Assembly: GCA_001642415.1 (NCBI GenBank)
Contig: LTDK01000180.1
Coordinates: 43,230 to 107,229, forward strand
Direction of reading: 5' to 3'
Source of the DNA: Nematocida ironsii
Taxonomy: Eukaryota; Microsporidia
DNA length: 64,000 nucleotides
The translations under genes were made by a program, and so were the position numbers. Every line of letters starts with the position of its first letter. Position 1 is the first letter of the stretch. Below, in pieces: positions 1-7,909 of this stretch. Under the pieces are notes generated by a model. It ran no database searches. It was not told the origin of the DNA and saw only the letters and a program-made list of their open reading frames with translations.

Positions 1-76
1 TAGCACTGTACTTAATATACTTATGATCCCATAAGGATTCTTATACATAAATAAGTGTCATACTCAGATGTTTATG

Positions 77-904
77 TTATTCGGTTCTATCAACAGTACT
101 GTTTAGCTGACAGACCTCTATGTTATTTCTAGCAAATAAGGATTGTATCTCCTTGTCATGGACGTATTCTTCTATATAATACAGCTTAGACACTTTTAAT
201 TGTATGATCTTTCTTGCGCATAATCTGCATGGATAAAGTGTGGTGTATAACTGGGCTCCTACCACCTCTAAAGAATTCCTTTCTAAAAAAGCACTTTCTT
301 CTGCGTGTATGCAAAAACAATCGGATAATTCCTTGCCTTTATGTGTGTTTGTATTACACCTCTCACAGCCACCATCAGAACAATTAGTGGTGCCTGTGGA
401 TGTTCCATTATACCCCACTGAAATAATTCTGTTATGCCTAACTAAAACTGCACCTACTTTTCTTTTCATACAATTAGACCTAAGAGATGCCATTTCAGCC
501 AGGGACATAAAATACTCCTGCCAGGTTGGTCTAATCCTGTGGTTGTATATTGTATCTATTTGAGTCTCATCCACTTCAATTAAATTAGTACGATTTAAAA
601 AAGTAGCTCTGACTTTCAGCATATTTATATAGTACGCATTATACTCAGCTATTTCTTCAGAAGAAACCTTTTGGTTACCTGATGGGTATGCGATAATTAG
701 GACAGCACATGGTCGTATTTTAAACTCCAACCAGTCATCAGGAGTTCTAAGCTGAATTACTATATCCTGTCTCCATCCGTCATCTTTCATTATGTCATTT
801 ATAATACCATCGAATACTTTCTTTTCTGTGAATCCATTTCTTACTAAGTGGTCTATAACTATTCTTGAAACCTTAGCAGAAACTGAAGTAACACAGAACA
901 ACAT
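77..904 (-). CDS. DCD1: Deoxycytidylate (dCMP) deaminase
   Basis: The enzyme deaminates dCMP to dUMP, feeding thymidylate synthesis. The C-terminal half (about residues 130-250) is a zinc-dependent cytidine/dCMP deaminase domain: H200-A201-E202 supplies the first zinc ligand and catalytic glutamate, and P225-C226-x2-C229 the other two ligands. The stretch RSNCMKRKVGAV, then GYNGTSTG and a CxxGGCxRC-like cluster, is typical of dCMP deaminases rather than cytidine deaminases. The first 120 residues form an N-terminal extension like that of fungal Dcd1. The ATG at 904 lies only 13 bp from the divergent GPN3 start, and the spacer contains an AAATTT-like signal of the kind described near microsporidian start codons. 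At 275 residues the length is normal for the fungal enzyme. Confidence 0.92.
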   Translation of the reverse strand: MLFCVTSVSAKVSRIVIDHLVRNGFTEKKVFDGIINDIMKDDGWRQDIVIQLRTPDDWLEFKIRPCAVLIIAYPSGNQKVSSEEIAEYNAYYINMLKVRATFLNRTNLIEVDETQIDTIYNHRIRPTWQEYFMSLAEMASLRSNCMKRKVGAVLVRHNRIISVGYNGTSTGTTNCSDGGCERCNTNTHKGKELSDCFCIHAEESAFLERNSLEVVGAQLYTTLYPCRLCARKIIQLKVSKLYYIEEYVHDKEIQSLFARNNIEVCQLNSTVDRTE

Positions 905-917
905 GCAAAAATTTTAA

Positions 918-1676
918 ATGGGTTATGCAATATTTGTTATTGGACCGGCTGGTTCTGGGAAGACTTCTTTATCCCATATGCTTAAGGAGCATTATACAGC
1001 ACAAAAGAGAGGAGTAGTTCTGGTTAATTTAGACCCAGCACAGGCACTTACAGATTTAGAATTTTCATTTGACATAAGAGATCATATTGAAATAACAGAA
1101 ATAATGGAAGCAGCTGATTTTGGACCGAATGGTGGACTTATGGCAGGATTAGAAGCCATATCAGATAATTTAGATATAATGGAACTACCAGATGATGATG
1201 ATACACTTTTAATATTCGACTGTCCAGGACAGATTGAGTTATACTTACACTCTGACTCCATTAGTAAAATTATCACAGAAGTTCAAAAGAACCATTTCCC
1301 ACTTATTTTATACGCATTGGATGTAATGCACCTTCTGGATAGTTCTAGGTTCATATCTGCAGCTATCACAGCAACCATTGCAATGTCTAAGTTTGAAGTA
1401 CCCCATCTGAATATATTCACAAAGTGTGACTTAGTAAAGAAAGAAGAATTAGATGAGTTACTTGATGAATTAGAGTTAGACACTCTCTGCAGTAATATGC
1501 CCGCAAGGTGTCAGAATGAGAAGAAGTTCAACCATGCACTCACTACAATCATAAAGGATGAAGGTCTTCTTGGGTTTATACCTTTAAATTATAAAGAGAA
1601 AGAGTCATTAGATGAACTAGCATACCACATAGATACATCCCTGCAGTATTTTGACAATCATACAGCAGATGAATAA
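918..1676 (+). CDS. GPN3: GPN-loop GTPase 3
   Basis: GPN-loop GTPases work with GPN1 in assembly and nuclear import of RNA polymerase II. Visible motifs: P-loop GPAGSGKT at residues 9-16, NLDPA at 37-41, the diagnostic G69-P70-N71 insertion, G3 motif DCPGQ at 101-105, and base-recognition TKCD at 168-171. The start MGYAIFVIGPAGSGKT and the FGPNGGL context resemble GPN3 more than GPN1 or GPN2, but paralog assignment by eye is less certain than the family. The length of 252 residues is close to fungal GPN3 (about 270). The gene is divergent from the dCMP deaminase with a 13 bp spacer, so the two core promoters must overlap each other or the coding sequences. Confidence 0.85.
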   Translation: MGYAIFVIGPAGSGKTSLSHMLKEHYTAQKRGVVLVNLDPAQALTDLEFSFDIRDHIEITEIMEAADFGPNGGLMAGLEAISDNLDIMELPDDDDTLLIFDCPGQIELYLHSDSISKIITEVQKNHFPLILYALDVMHLLDSSRFISAAITATIAMSKFEVPHLNIFTKCDLVKKEELDELLDELELDTLCSNMPARCQNEKKFNHALTTIIKDEGLLGFIPLNYKEKESLDELAYHIDTSLQYFDNHTADE

Positions 1677-1834
1677 AATAAATATTATACAACCCGACAT
1701 AACCCTAAATTCAGTTTATATCCATAATATTGAATACCCCTGTACTTATAGAAATTGAATTTCGGTTATATTCTTCTGTTTATTAGAATATTTTGATTTA
1801 TTTATTTAACGGTAATCTTTAAAAATAACGGTTT

Positions 1835-2443
1835 TTAACTTTCCGTTATTATTTGCTTTTTTAATATTTCAATAATCTTTGGTGAGTCATTCTCTTCATT
1901 ATCCTCTTCTAGTCTTATATACTCCTCTATTATCTCTTTTTTATGACTAGGAAGTACTCTTAATGCTCTCTGTAAGAGAATCCTAGACCCTTCTATTTCT
2001 CCTATAGACCTAAGAGCATCAGCACACTTAATCCAAACCTTAAAACTACCCGTGCACTTTCTGGGTATCTCTACAGCTGTCTCCTTTATCTTTGCTTTAT
2101 CCTGTACAGATATAAAATACTCTAAGTGTGAGATGAGTAAATCTTCCATATCAAGGAATGCAAATTGTGCTCTTTTATAGAGTGAATCTATCCTTTTAGT
2201 GATATAATTCCTCTTCTTATGGATCTTTTTAGACCTCTTCTTATAAATTCTCTCTAATATGGCTTCATACTCAATGTACATAAGAAATATACTAAGACGT
2301 GGCTTAGTAGCCAGAATTTCTTCAAATTTCTTTCTTTTTTTAACAATTGCTTCTATTTCTTCTTTTTTGAAGATTTTCCTGTCTTTGTAATAGGATAATT
2401 CTGGCATCATATACTCCAGCTCACTAATAACAGAAGAGCTCAT
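1835..2443 (-). CDS. UTP6: U3 snoRNP / SSU processome protein UTP6
   Basis: UTP6 belongs to the UTP-B module of the small-subunit processome, which acts in the nucleolus on pre-18S rRNA. The N-terminus has the family pattern: a short acidic start ending in PEL, then a lysine-rich helix with FKKEEIEAIVKKRKKFE, then a RPRLS-like and YIEYE segment. Around residues 130-180 there is a HAT-like (half-a-TPR) helical pair with W136, SRILLQRAL and the HAT-type spacing. It is only 202 residues, against more than 400 in yeast, so most C-terminal HAT repeats are missing, consistent with microsporidian shortening. The start is the ATG at 2443; the divergent SEC5 ATG is 53 bp away. Confidence 0.65.
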   Translation of the reverse strand: MSSSVISELEYMMPELSYYKDRKIFKKEEIEAIVKKRKKFEEILATKPRLSIFLMYIEYEAILERIYKKRSKKIHKKRNYITKRIDSLYKRAQFAFLDMEDLLISHLEYFISVQDKAKIKETAVEIPRKCTGSFKVWIKCADALRSIGEIEGSRILLQRALRVLPSHKKEIIEEYIRLEEDNEENDSPKIIEILKKQIITES

Positions 2444-2496
2444 TAAAATTTTAGAAAACTACAAGATTATAAAATTTTTATAATAATGTGTTTACA

Positions 2497-4191
2497 ATGC
2501 AAGACAGTCCTGAGATACTAAGAGAGTTCAGCATAGAAATAGAAAAAAAAGAGGAGAAAGAAGAAAATTCAGTCAGTGCAAAGGAAACCACAAATGATCC
2601 TTATAAATTAGTTGAGAGTATTTTAGACCAAATAGATATAGAAGATATTGATACGGGCAGGATGGTTCTGTTAAACCAACTGAATGAACTATTATTAGAG
2701 AGAGAACAATTAGTGAGGAATAATTTCACCACGTACATAAAATGCAGGAATGCACTGGAAATAATGAAAACATCTAAAATATGCACTAATGGGAGCAAGT
2801 ACTTGAATATGCAAAGTATCAGTAGGATGGAAACCTTATTAGAACCTATTTTATTAGAGAACAAGGAGATAGACAGACAAAATCAACAGACTAAATTTAT
2901 GCTTAATCATAGTCTTTTATTCAATGCAGAATCCATTCTATCCGAGTATTTAAAAATTAATGATTTTGATTCATTCCTAACGGACTATCACATGATAAAA
3001 GTAGAATCTGAGAAGTTCAAGGAGTCGAAATTTATTTCGTATTTATTTTCAAAGACTACGCCTATCCTTGCACGGTTTAAAATTGAAATTATCAGAAGGA
3101 TTGAAATGTGCAAGAGTATTTCTGAATCTTTGTACTATTTCCGGCTGTATATGCAAGTTGACCCAGAGAGTTACAGTAAAGCATTTGCAACTCTTTTAAC
3201 TATTGCTAAGACAGAAATAGGTGAGAGACAGATTGTTTATGGAGGAACAGTTATTTCTAAACTAAGAAATTTAAAGGACTTTATTAATGATCAGACTGAG
3301 AGTATCGTATACATGATTGGTCTAATGAAAGCAGTAGATACAGTTACGTGGCAGGATAAGGAAATGAGTGAATTTATTATAAATGCAGTGGAGGCGTACA
3401 CTAATAGTATAAAGAAAGAAATAATTAAATTTATGAAGGACTTATCCGGGAATACGTCACTTGAAAATACTCACGTGGATATGAAAGAGAGATTATTCAA
3501 TGTACAAGAAATATCACAGTGTATAAAAATAATTGTTGATAAAATGGAATCAGAAGGGATAGAGAATGCCATATCTATGCATAATATATCTGAAGTGTTC
3601 TCTTTAATCATAAAAATATTATGGCATGGGACAGAGAATGAACCCATAAATAATATTACAGTACTTATACAGAGCACACAAGGCATATTCGGTATAAAAG
3701 ACCATATTTCATCACAAATAACAGAATTTCTTATGCACCCACTGAGTAAAACTGAATATGATTCTTTCTCCTTATGTATGAGTGCACTATCAAAAGTTCA
3801 AATGGAAATTCTTCCTCAAGTAGAAACACTTTTAGAAGAACACCAGAAGAAAGAAGTACTTTTAAAACTAAAAGAACTAAAAAATAAGGCGAATGACCTG
3901 GGAATAAAGTACTTAACACAGAAATTGAAAGAAGCAGTCTGTGATGAAGAATTCCTTATGGCAGTAGTAAGAGTTAAAGTATTATTCTCAGAGAATAAAC
4001 TGAATGACTCTTCTTTAGAGTATAATACCATAAGTACATCTATTTCTAATGTAGGATTAAAAACAGATATGACAAAGTATCTACTTAGAATGTACATATC
4101 AGATAGTTCTATTAGAACAGTGCTTAAAAATGAACTATTACCAAATAAGTACTCCCAGTATAAAAAACAGTTTTCTATTTTATCTGGGTAG
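2497..4191 (+). CDS. SEC5: Exocyst complex subunit SEC5
   Basis: SEC5 (EXOC2) is part of the octameric exocyst that tethers secretory vesicles to the plasma membrane. The match lies in the N-terminal rod: LLNQLNELLLEREQLVRNNF followed by TTYIKCRNALEIM corresponds to the family pattern in which a long helix is followed by a conserved NF-x2-(F/Y)-xx-(A/C)-x-(D/N)-x-(I/L) segment. The rest is all-helical with no motif. The length is 564 residues, against 900 or more in yeast and human, so the protein is heavily reduced. The reading frame opens at a GTG (2488); I chose the first ATG at 2497. Another CATCHR/exocyst subunit is the main alternative. Confidence 0.65.
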   Translation: MQDSPEILREFSIEIEKKEEKEENSVSAKETTNDPYKLVESILDQIDIEDIDTGRMVLLNQLNELLLEREQLVRNNFTTYIKCRNALEIMKTSKICTNGSKYLNMQSISRMETLLEPILLENKEIDRQNQQTKFMLNHSLLFNAESILSEYLKINDFDSFLTDYHMIKVESEKFKESKFISYLFSKTTPILARFKIEIIRRIEMCKSISESLYYFRLYMQVDPESYSKAFATLLTIAKTEIGERQIVYGGTVISKLRNLKDFINDQTESIVYMIGLMKAVDTVTWQDKEMSEFIINAVEAYTNSIKKEIIKFMKDLSGNTSLENTHVDMKERLFNVQEISQCIKIIVDKMESEGIENAISMHNISEVFSLIIKILWHGTENEPINNITVLIQSTQGIFGIKDHISSQITEFLMHPLSKTEYDSFSLCMSALSKVQMEILPQVETLLEEHQKKEVLLKLKELKNKANDLGIKYLTQKLKEAVCDEEFLMAVVRVKVLFSENKLNDSSLEYNTISTSISNVGLKTDMTKYLLRMYISDSSIRTVLKNELLPNKYSQYKKQFSILSG

Positions 4192-4313
4192 ACTATGAAA
4201 TTTTCATATTCTACTCCTACAGAATAAAAGTGTATAAATATAAATTATTATTAAGAATATCTACAGCGTATTATTAAAAATAAAAAAAATATGCTTTAGT
4301 ACCGTAAATAATC

Positions 4314-5000
4314 ATGCACAGGGAAGAACCACTGACTATAAATTACACTGAGGAGTATGTTCAGTTATTAAAACAGCACAATAACAATATGACCAATAAA
4401 GACTATTCAATTCAAAGCTTAAACACAATAAGTTGTGTACTCTACCACTGCCCTACGAATTATACTGTATGGGTTGATAGAAGGAAAGTACTTGAAGAAA
4501 TACCACGGGAGGTGTACAGTTTTGAGCAGGAACTGGTTTGGACCAAAAAGCAAGCAGTGGAGAACATGAAGAATTATCAAGTATGGCACCATTTAAAGTA
4601 TGTTCTCTCAAAAGTAGAGAATGAAATATCTGAAGACTTAGATATACTAGAGATAGTAAGGAAGGACACTAAGAACATACACTTCTGGGGAGTATTCCTG
4701 GCATGTACAAAGAATGTAGAAAGTGCTTTAGAGTATACGAAATATTTTATTGAAATTGATGTACGGAATAATTCTGCATATTCAATACGGCACACTTTAA
4801 TTATTCCATTATTAAGGAAGAGTACAGTACATCTTAATAAAGAGAAAGACTTCCTGCTGTCTCTCCCTATTCTTAAGCATAACTTGGCATTCTGGAACTA
4901 TGTAATGGCACTGGACAGAGAATTCCCTGCATGTAAATTGCTTGAACTGTGTGAGGCAGCAATGGAAGCAAAGCAGATACCAAAGTACTATGAGGATTAA
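4314..5000 (+). CDS. RAM2: Protein farnesyltransferase / geranylgeranyltransferase I alpha subunit
   Basis: This is the shared alpha subunit of the CaaX prenyltransferases, which attach isoprenoids to Ras/Rho-type proteins. The sequence shows degenerate PPTA repeats: YTVWVDRRKVLEEI near residues 50-63, YQVWHHLKYVL near 89-99, and IHFWGVFLACTK followed by FIEIDVRNNSAYSIRHTLI near 120-162, the last matching the hallmark NNSAW..R segment. At 228 residues it is much shorter than yeast Ram2 (316) or human FNTA (379), so the last repeats are missing or unrecognisable. The third repeat lacks the usual W-x-HR signature. A GGTase-II (Rab) alpha subunit is the main alternative. Confidence 0.7.
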   Translation: MHREEPLTINYTEEYVQLLKQHNNNMTNKDYSIQSLNTISCVLYHCPTNYTVWVDRRKVLEEIPREVYSFEQELVWTKKQAVENMKNYQVWHHLKYVLSKVENEISEDLDILEIVRKDTKNIHFWGVFLACTKNVESALEYTKYFIEIDVRNNSAYSIRHTLIIPLLRKSTVHLNKEKDFLLSLPILKHNLAFWNYVMALDREFPACKLLELCEAAMEAKQIPKYYED

Positions 5001-5061
5001 TTATTTCATGGGAGTAGACTGTATTACTGGTCTATTTGAATAAATAACTATTTGGCTAAGA

Positions 5062-6015
5062 ATGAGTATTTCTCTGGTTTATCCCTGCTTTATTATTATT
5101 AGACCTCTCCTGGCCCGCCAAAATCCATCAATAGAAAATGAATATCATACTATCTATTTATTATATAAAATGCAATATAAGCACATGGAAGATAAAGAAA
5201 ATATGGATAACTGCAGATTACAGAATTTAGAAAATATCAGCCGTATATACATACAGAAATACTGCAACCAGCCGAGTATTAAATATACACCGTACTTCAC
5301 AAAAAGACTGCTTACATCTCGGGAGGAGGAAAAAATAAGAGAAAGGCCTGAAATTAGACTGGCATTCTCAGACCTTCTTTTAGAGCAAATGGACTTTATC
5401 CGGTCAACAGTAGGAAGGATTTCTGAAATACTTAACTGTACCATACACATAGACTCAAATAATCTTATGTGGGCTACACATGTAATCACTAATACCACAT
5501 CAGATGGACTCTGTAAGAGAACATATAATTACTTGGCATCAATCGTTATGAAGAAATCAATTGTTTCATTCCTGTGGTATGCAGACTTATTTGACCGATC
5601 AAAAAAAATGACTGGGGACAAGCACTCTACCCTGTCATTTATGCAGTATTTAAGTCAAGTCACTCAAAGTAATATTGTAAAGGGTGACTGTCTGGGTGGA
5701 CCATCAAAAGCACCCATGCTGGCTCATATGAGCACAAATTCTACTCCATTGCTTGAAGGGTTGAATGTAAAGGATAAAAAGCACCTTCTCTCTCCCATGG
5801 AAAATAGTCTTATTATTATGGCAGGAGGAGTTGTAAATGCAAAAAACACCAGTACACAGAAAAAGCCCAGCAGGTACATTAAAATAACAGAAGAGAGAGA
5901 GATTTTTAAGATGGTATCGTCTGGGCTACTGCTGACATTTCAAACACTGGACAGTGAAACCTCTTCTAGTGCAGATGTCTCATCATCTTCTACCACAGAC
6001 AGTACTATTTCATAA
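5062..6015 (+). CDS. Lineage-specific protein of unknown function
   Basis: I do not recognise this protein. The open frame encodes up to 317 residues with no clear signal peptide or membrane segment. It has a central cysteine/aromatic-containing region (residues 100-180), a glycine/proline-rich stretch near 205-260 and a serine/threonine-rich tail (last 25 residues). The true start may be internal: the first 36 residues are atypical, a TATA-like TTATATAAAA sits at 5161-5170, and ATGs follow at 5170 (M37), 5185 (M42) and 5206 (M49). An E2F-like CCCGCCAAAA at 5114-5123 would then be promoter, as in the H2B gene of this window. The coding strand agrees with the neighbouring SEC5 and RAM2 genes. 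Confidence 0.55.
   Translation: MSISLVYPCFIIIRPLLARQNPSIENEYHTIYLLYKMQYKHMEDKENMDNCRLQNLENISRIYIQKYCNQPSIKYTPYFTKRLLTSREEEKIRERPEIRLAFSDLLLEQMDFIRSTVGRISEILNCTIHIDSNNLMWATHVITNTTSDGLCKRTYNYLASIVMKKSIVSFLWYADLFDRSKKMTGDKHSTLSFMQYLSQVTQSNIVKGDCLGGPSKAPMLAHMSTNSTPLLEGLNVKDKKHLLSPMENSLIIMAGGVVNAKNTSTQKKPSRYIKITEEREIFKMVSSGLLLTFQTLDSETSSSADVSSSSTTDSTIS
5114..5123 (+). promoter_or_regulatory. E2F-like site CCCGCCAAAA
   Basis: CCCGCCAAAA is the complement of TTTTGGCGGG, the classical E2F/DP half-site. The same ten bases occur upstream of histone H2B at 53663-53672. Here it lies at the 5' end of the open frame at 5062 and upstream of its later in-frame ATGs, followed about 40 bp downstream by a TATA-like sequence. 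A regulatory role is inference from the shared word. Confidence 0.35.
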
Positions 6016-6443
6016 TTTCTGGTTATTTCTCGTTATATACGGTTCTTTATTTACTGGTCTACTGAAGTGTAGAAATTCTTTAAAAATAGTCTTATTTCAT
6101 CTGATAGCATGGAATTTGTTGATGCAAATTCTTTGGAAAGGCCCTTTGCATCACTTGGTGTTATGTATTCGTATGAAACAATGTCCATGACTGCTGCAAC
6201 ATCTTTTGTATTTATTTCTCTCATAAAATATTTTATACAAGAGATTATACTTAACTATCCCATTACTAAACACACAGTCACTAATCATTCTACTTATCCC
6301 ATTATACAGTACTACTACATTACTATTTTATGACTTATTCTTCTCATACACAGCAACTCATAATAACCCGAAATTACAAAATAAAGAAATATTTATAATA
6401 CCAGATATAACCAGATATAACCCGAAAAAAATCACAGCAGTAA
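6016..6443. other. Gap with possible small ORF and AACCCGAAAT copies
   Basis: The gap between two doubtful genes holds one copy of the window-wide word AACCCGAAAT at 6365-6374, a near copy (AACCCGAAAA) at 6419-6428, and a tandem 10 bp repeat CCAGATATAA at 6401-6420 immediately before it. The only open frame is the 74-codon one listed separately. Confidence 0.5.
6109..6333 (+). CDS. Doubtful small ORF, possibly a gene remnant
   Basis: An ATG-initiated frame of 74 codons whose first 45 residues have a mixed, coding-like composition and one hydrophobic stretch (about residues 30-45), while the tail decays into low-complexity T/Y/I. The frame is open about 12 codons upstream of the ATG. It could be a short orphan membrane protein, the degraded 3' part of the gene before it, or chance. 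Confidence 0.22.
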   Translation: MEFVDANSLERPFASLGVMYSYETMSMTAATSFVFISLIKYFIQEIILNYPITKHTVTNHSTYPIIQYYYITIL

Positions 6444-6758
6444 ATGTATTCTACTGAATGGATTGGATTTAAATATTATAATGCATTATGTAAAGAGATA
6501 GTTAAATTCTGTATACCCAGAAATACTCTATTCTATCTTACTTATATGTATATCTACCTAAAATATCTACATGTAAATGATTTTAACATAAATAAAGCAT
6601 TATATCTTAAAATACCTCTCTGTCTCTCTATTCCTGGAGTGTATATACATAAATATAAAAATTCAATTTTCAGATTATTTATTTTTCAGTCCTTTAAAAT
6701 ATTCATTTTTTGTATTATACAGAATATAAAAAAATTAAATTTAGAGATTTCTTTATAG
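6444..6758 (+). CDS. Doubtful small ORF rich in I/Y/K
   Basis: A 104-codon frame with an ATG, preceded 16 bp upstream by TATAACCCGAAAA. Composition is dominated by codons expected from AT-rich non-coding DNA (Ile, Tyr, Lys, Phe, Asn, Leu), with two weak hydrophobic stretches. No family resemblance. It may be a small membrane protein or an AT-rich chance frame. Confidence 0.25.
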   Translation: MYSTEWIGFKYYNALCKEIVKFCIPRNTLFYLTYMYIYLKYLHVNDFNINKALYLKIPLCLSIPGVYIHKYKNSIFRLFIFQSFKIFIFCIIQNIKKLNLEISL

Positions 6759-6962
6759 GAGAGACAATAAAAATAATACATAAATATGACTAATATATGA
6801 ATATACTACTATTTATATACAAAAATACAAATATGTCTAATTATACATATGGATACAGTAAATATTAACTGAAATGACATATTTGGGAGTATTTAGGTTA
6901 TTTTAGTATGTATATGTTTGAATTTTCTGGATTATTGCTTTATGACTAATTTATACTTTACA

Positions 6963-7589
6963 TTATATTTCACTTCTTGCTATTTTTAATCTTTCTATTT
7001 CCTCTTTAAGACTTTCTATCGTATTTTCCTGGGTTTGAATCTTTTTTTCTTTTACAGCCATCTGAACGGTTTGTATGTCAAGCATAACAGAAACTTCTTC
7101 TAATTTCTTGGTTAGTTCTAGATTTTTTGCTTGTATGTGGATTTTTGATGGAAGGCACATGCAAATGGGTATGCTTTGGTCTTCACCCCAGTGTGCTAGT
7201 GTACTAAAAATACCTTTAATAGTGCTTGATGCATTTCTTATTTTCTGAAGTTCTTTCTCTGCATTATTCACTAATATTGAAATCTGTTCTACATTTAATA
7301 AATCCTTTTCTTTTACTTCTGTTATATTTTTCTGTGCTTGCGTTCTTAAATTATTGATGTCTTTAACCTCTTTTTGTGAATTATTGCTATTTTCTGTATA
7401 TAAAATGTTTATTTCATCTCTTCTCATTATAAAATTGCTTTTAATTTCAATTTCATCTGCTGCTTCTGTATTATCTACTGAAATTGGAATGTGTTCATTT
7501 ATTTGGTGATGATTAATTTCATTCTGTGATGACTTAAGTGCATTATCTTCTTCAGTATGCCGAGATTGTCTGAATATGCTTCTGACCAT
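6963..7589 (-). CDS. Coiled-coil protein of unknown function
   Basis: I do not recognise a family. The 208 residues show a basic start (MVRSIFRQSRH), a polar low-complexity section to about residue 60, a helical region (70-125), a short non-helical stretch with two cysteines (IPICMCLPSK, about 140-150), and a C-terminal coiled coil (155-205) with clean heptads in ELTKKLEEV and TIESLKEEIERLK. There is no membrane segment or signal peptide. It lies upstream of another minus-strand coiled-coil gene, so both could be structural components, but this is context only. Confidence 0.6.
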   Translation of the reverse strand: MVRSIFRQSRHTEEDNALKSSQNEINHHQINEHIPISVDNTEAADEIEIKSNFIMRRDEINILYTENSNNSQKEVKDINNLRTQAQKNITEVKEKDLLNVEQISILVNNAEKELQKIRNASSTIKGIFSTLAHWGEDQSIPICMCLPSKIHIQAKNLELTKKLEEVSVMLDIQTVQMAVKEKKIQTQENTIESLKEEIERLKIARSEI

Positions 7590-7701
7590 TTTTATTTGTA
7601 AAACTTAGAAGTATTTATAGAAATTTAGAGTAGATTGTGAAATTAATACTCACTGCGGTATTCAAAAGATTTCTTAATTGAATCAAACATTTATTTCTTA
7701 T

Positions 7702-7814
7702 AGGTATCTGCATATTTCACTGCCGATTGTAACAGAAAGGTGTGTATACCTTTCTGCTGTACTATGGGTTTATTAAGAGACATAGAGCCAACCTTGCTGT
7801 AGAAGCAGATACCT
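7702..7814 (+). ncRNA. Candidate structured non-coding RNA
   Basis: The sequence can fold into a closed structure: a perfect 10 bp terminal stem (AGGTATCTGC at 7702-7711 with GCAGATACCT at 7805-7814), an internal 9 bp hairpin (CAGAAAGGT ... ACCTTTCTG, about 7733-7756), and a CTATG/CATAG hairpin (about 7762-7785). TTTT follows at 7822-7825, a possible Pol III terminator on the plus strand. It lies in a 320 bp gap between two coiled-coil genes and is less AT-rich than its surroundings. I could not match it to tRNA, 5S rRNA, U6, U3 or SRP RNA signatures, and the strand is uncertain. A small inverted-repeat element is the alternative. Confidence 0.4.
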
Positions 7815-7909
7815 GTGCAATATTTTGATAGTTTAGAAACTGCTAGGAAATTGCTTTACCTGGCGGTTTTTAAATTAACACCGTATGATTTAATTTATTC
7901 TGGCCTGGC

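Noticed and set aside
7702..7814. 5S rRNA
   Set aside because: Length and a closing stem are suggestive, but the conserved internal 5S sequences and loop A/C/E motifs are absent on both strands.
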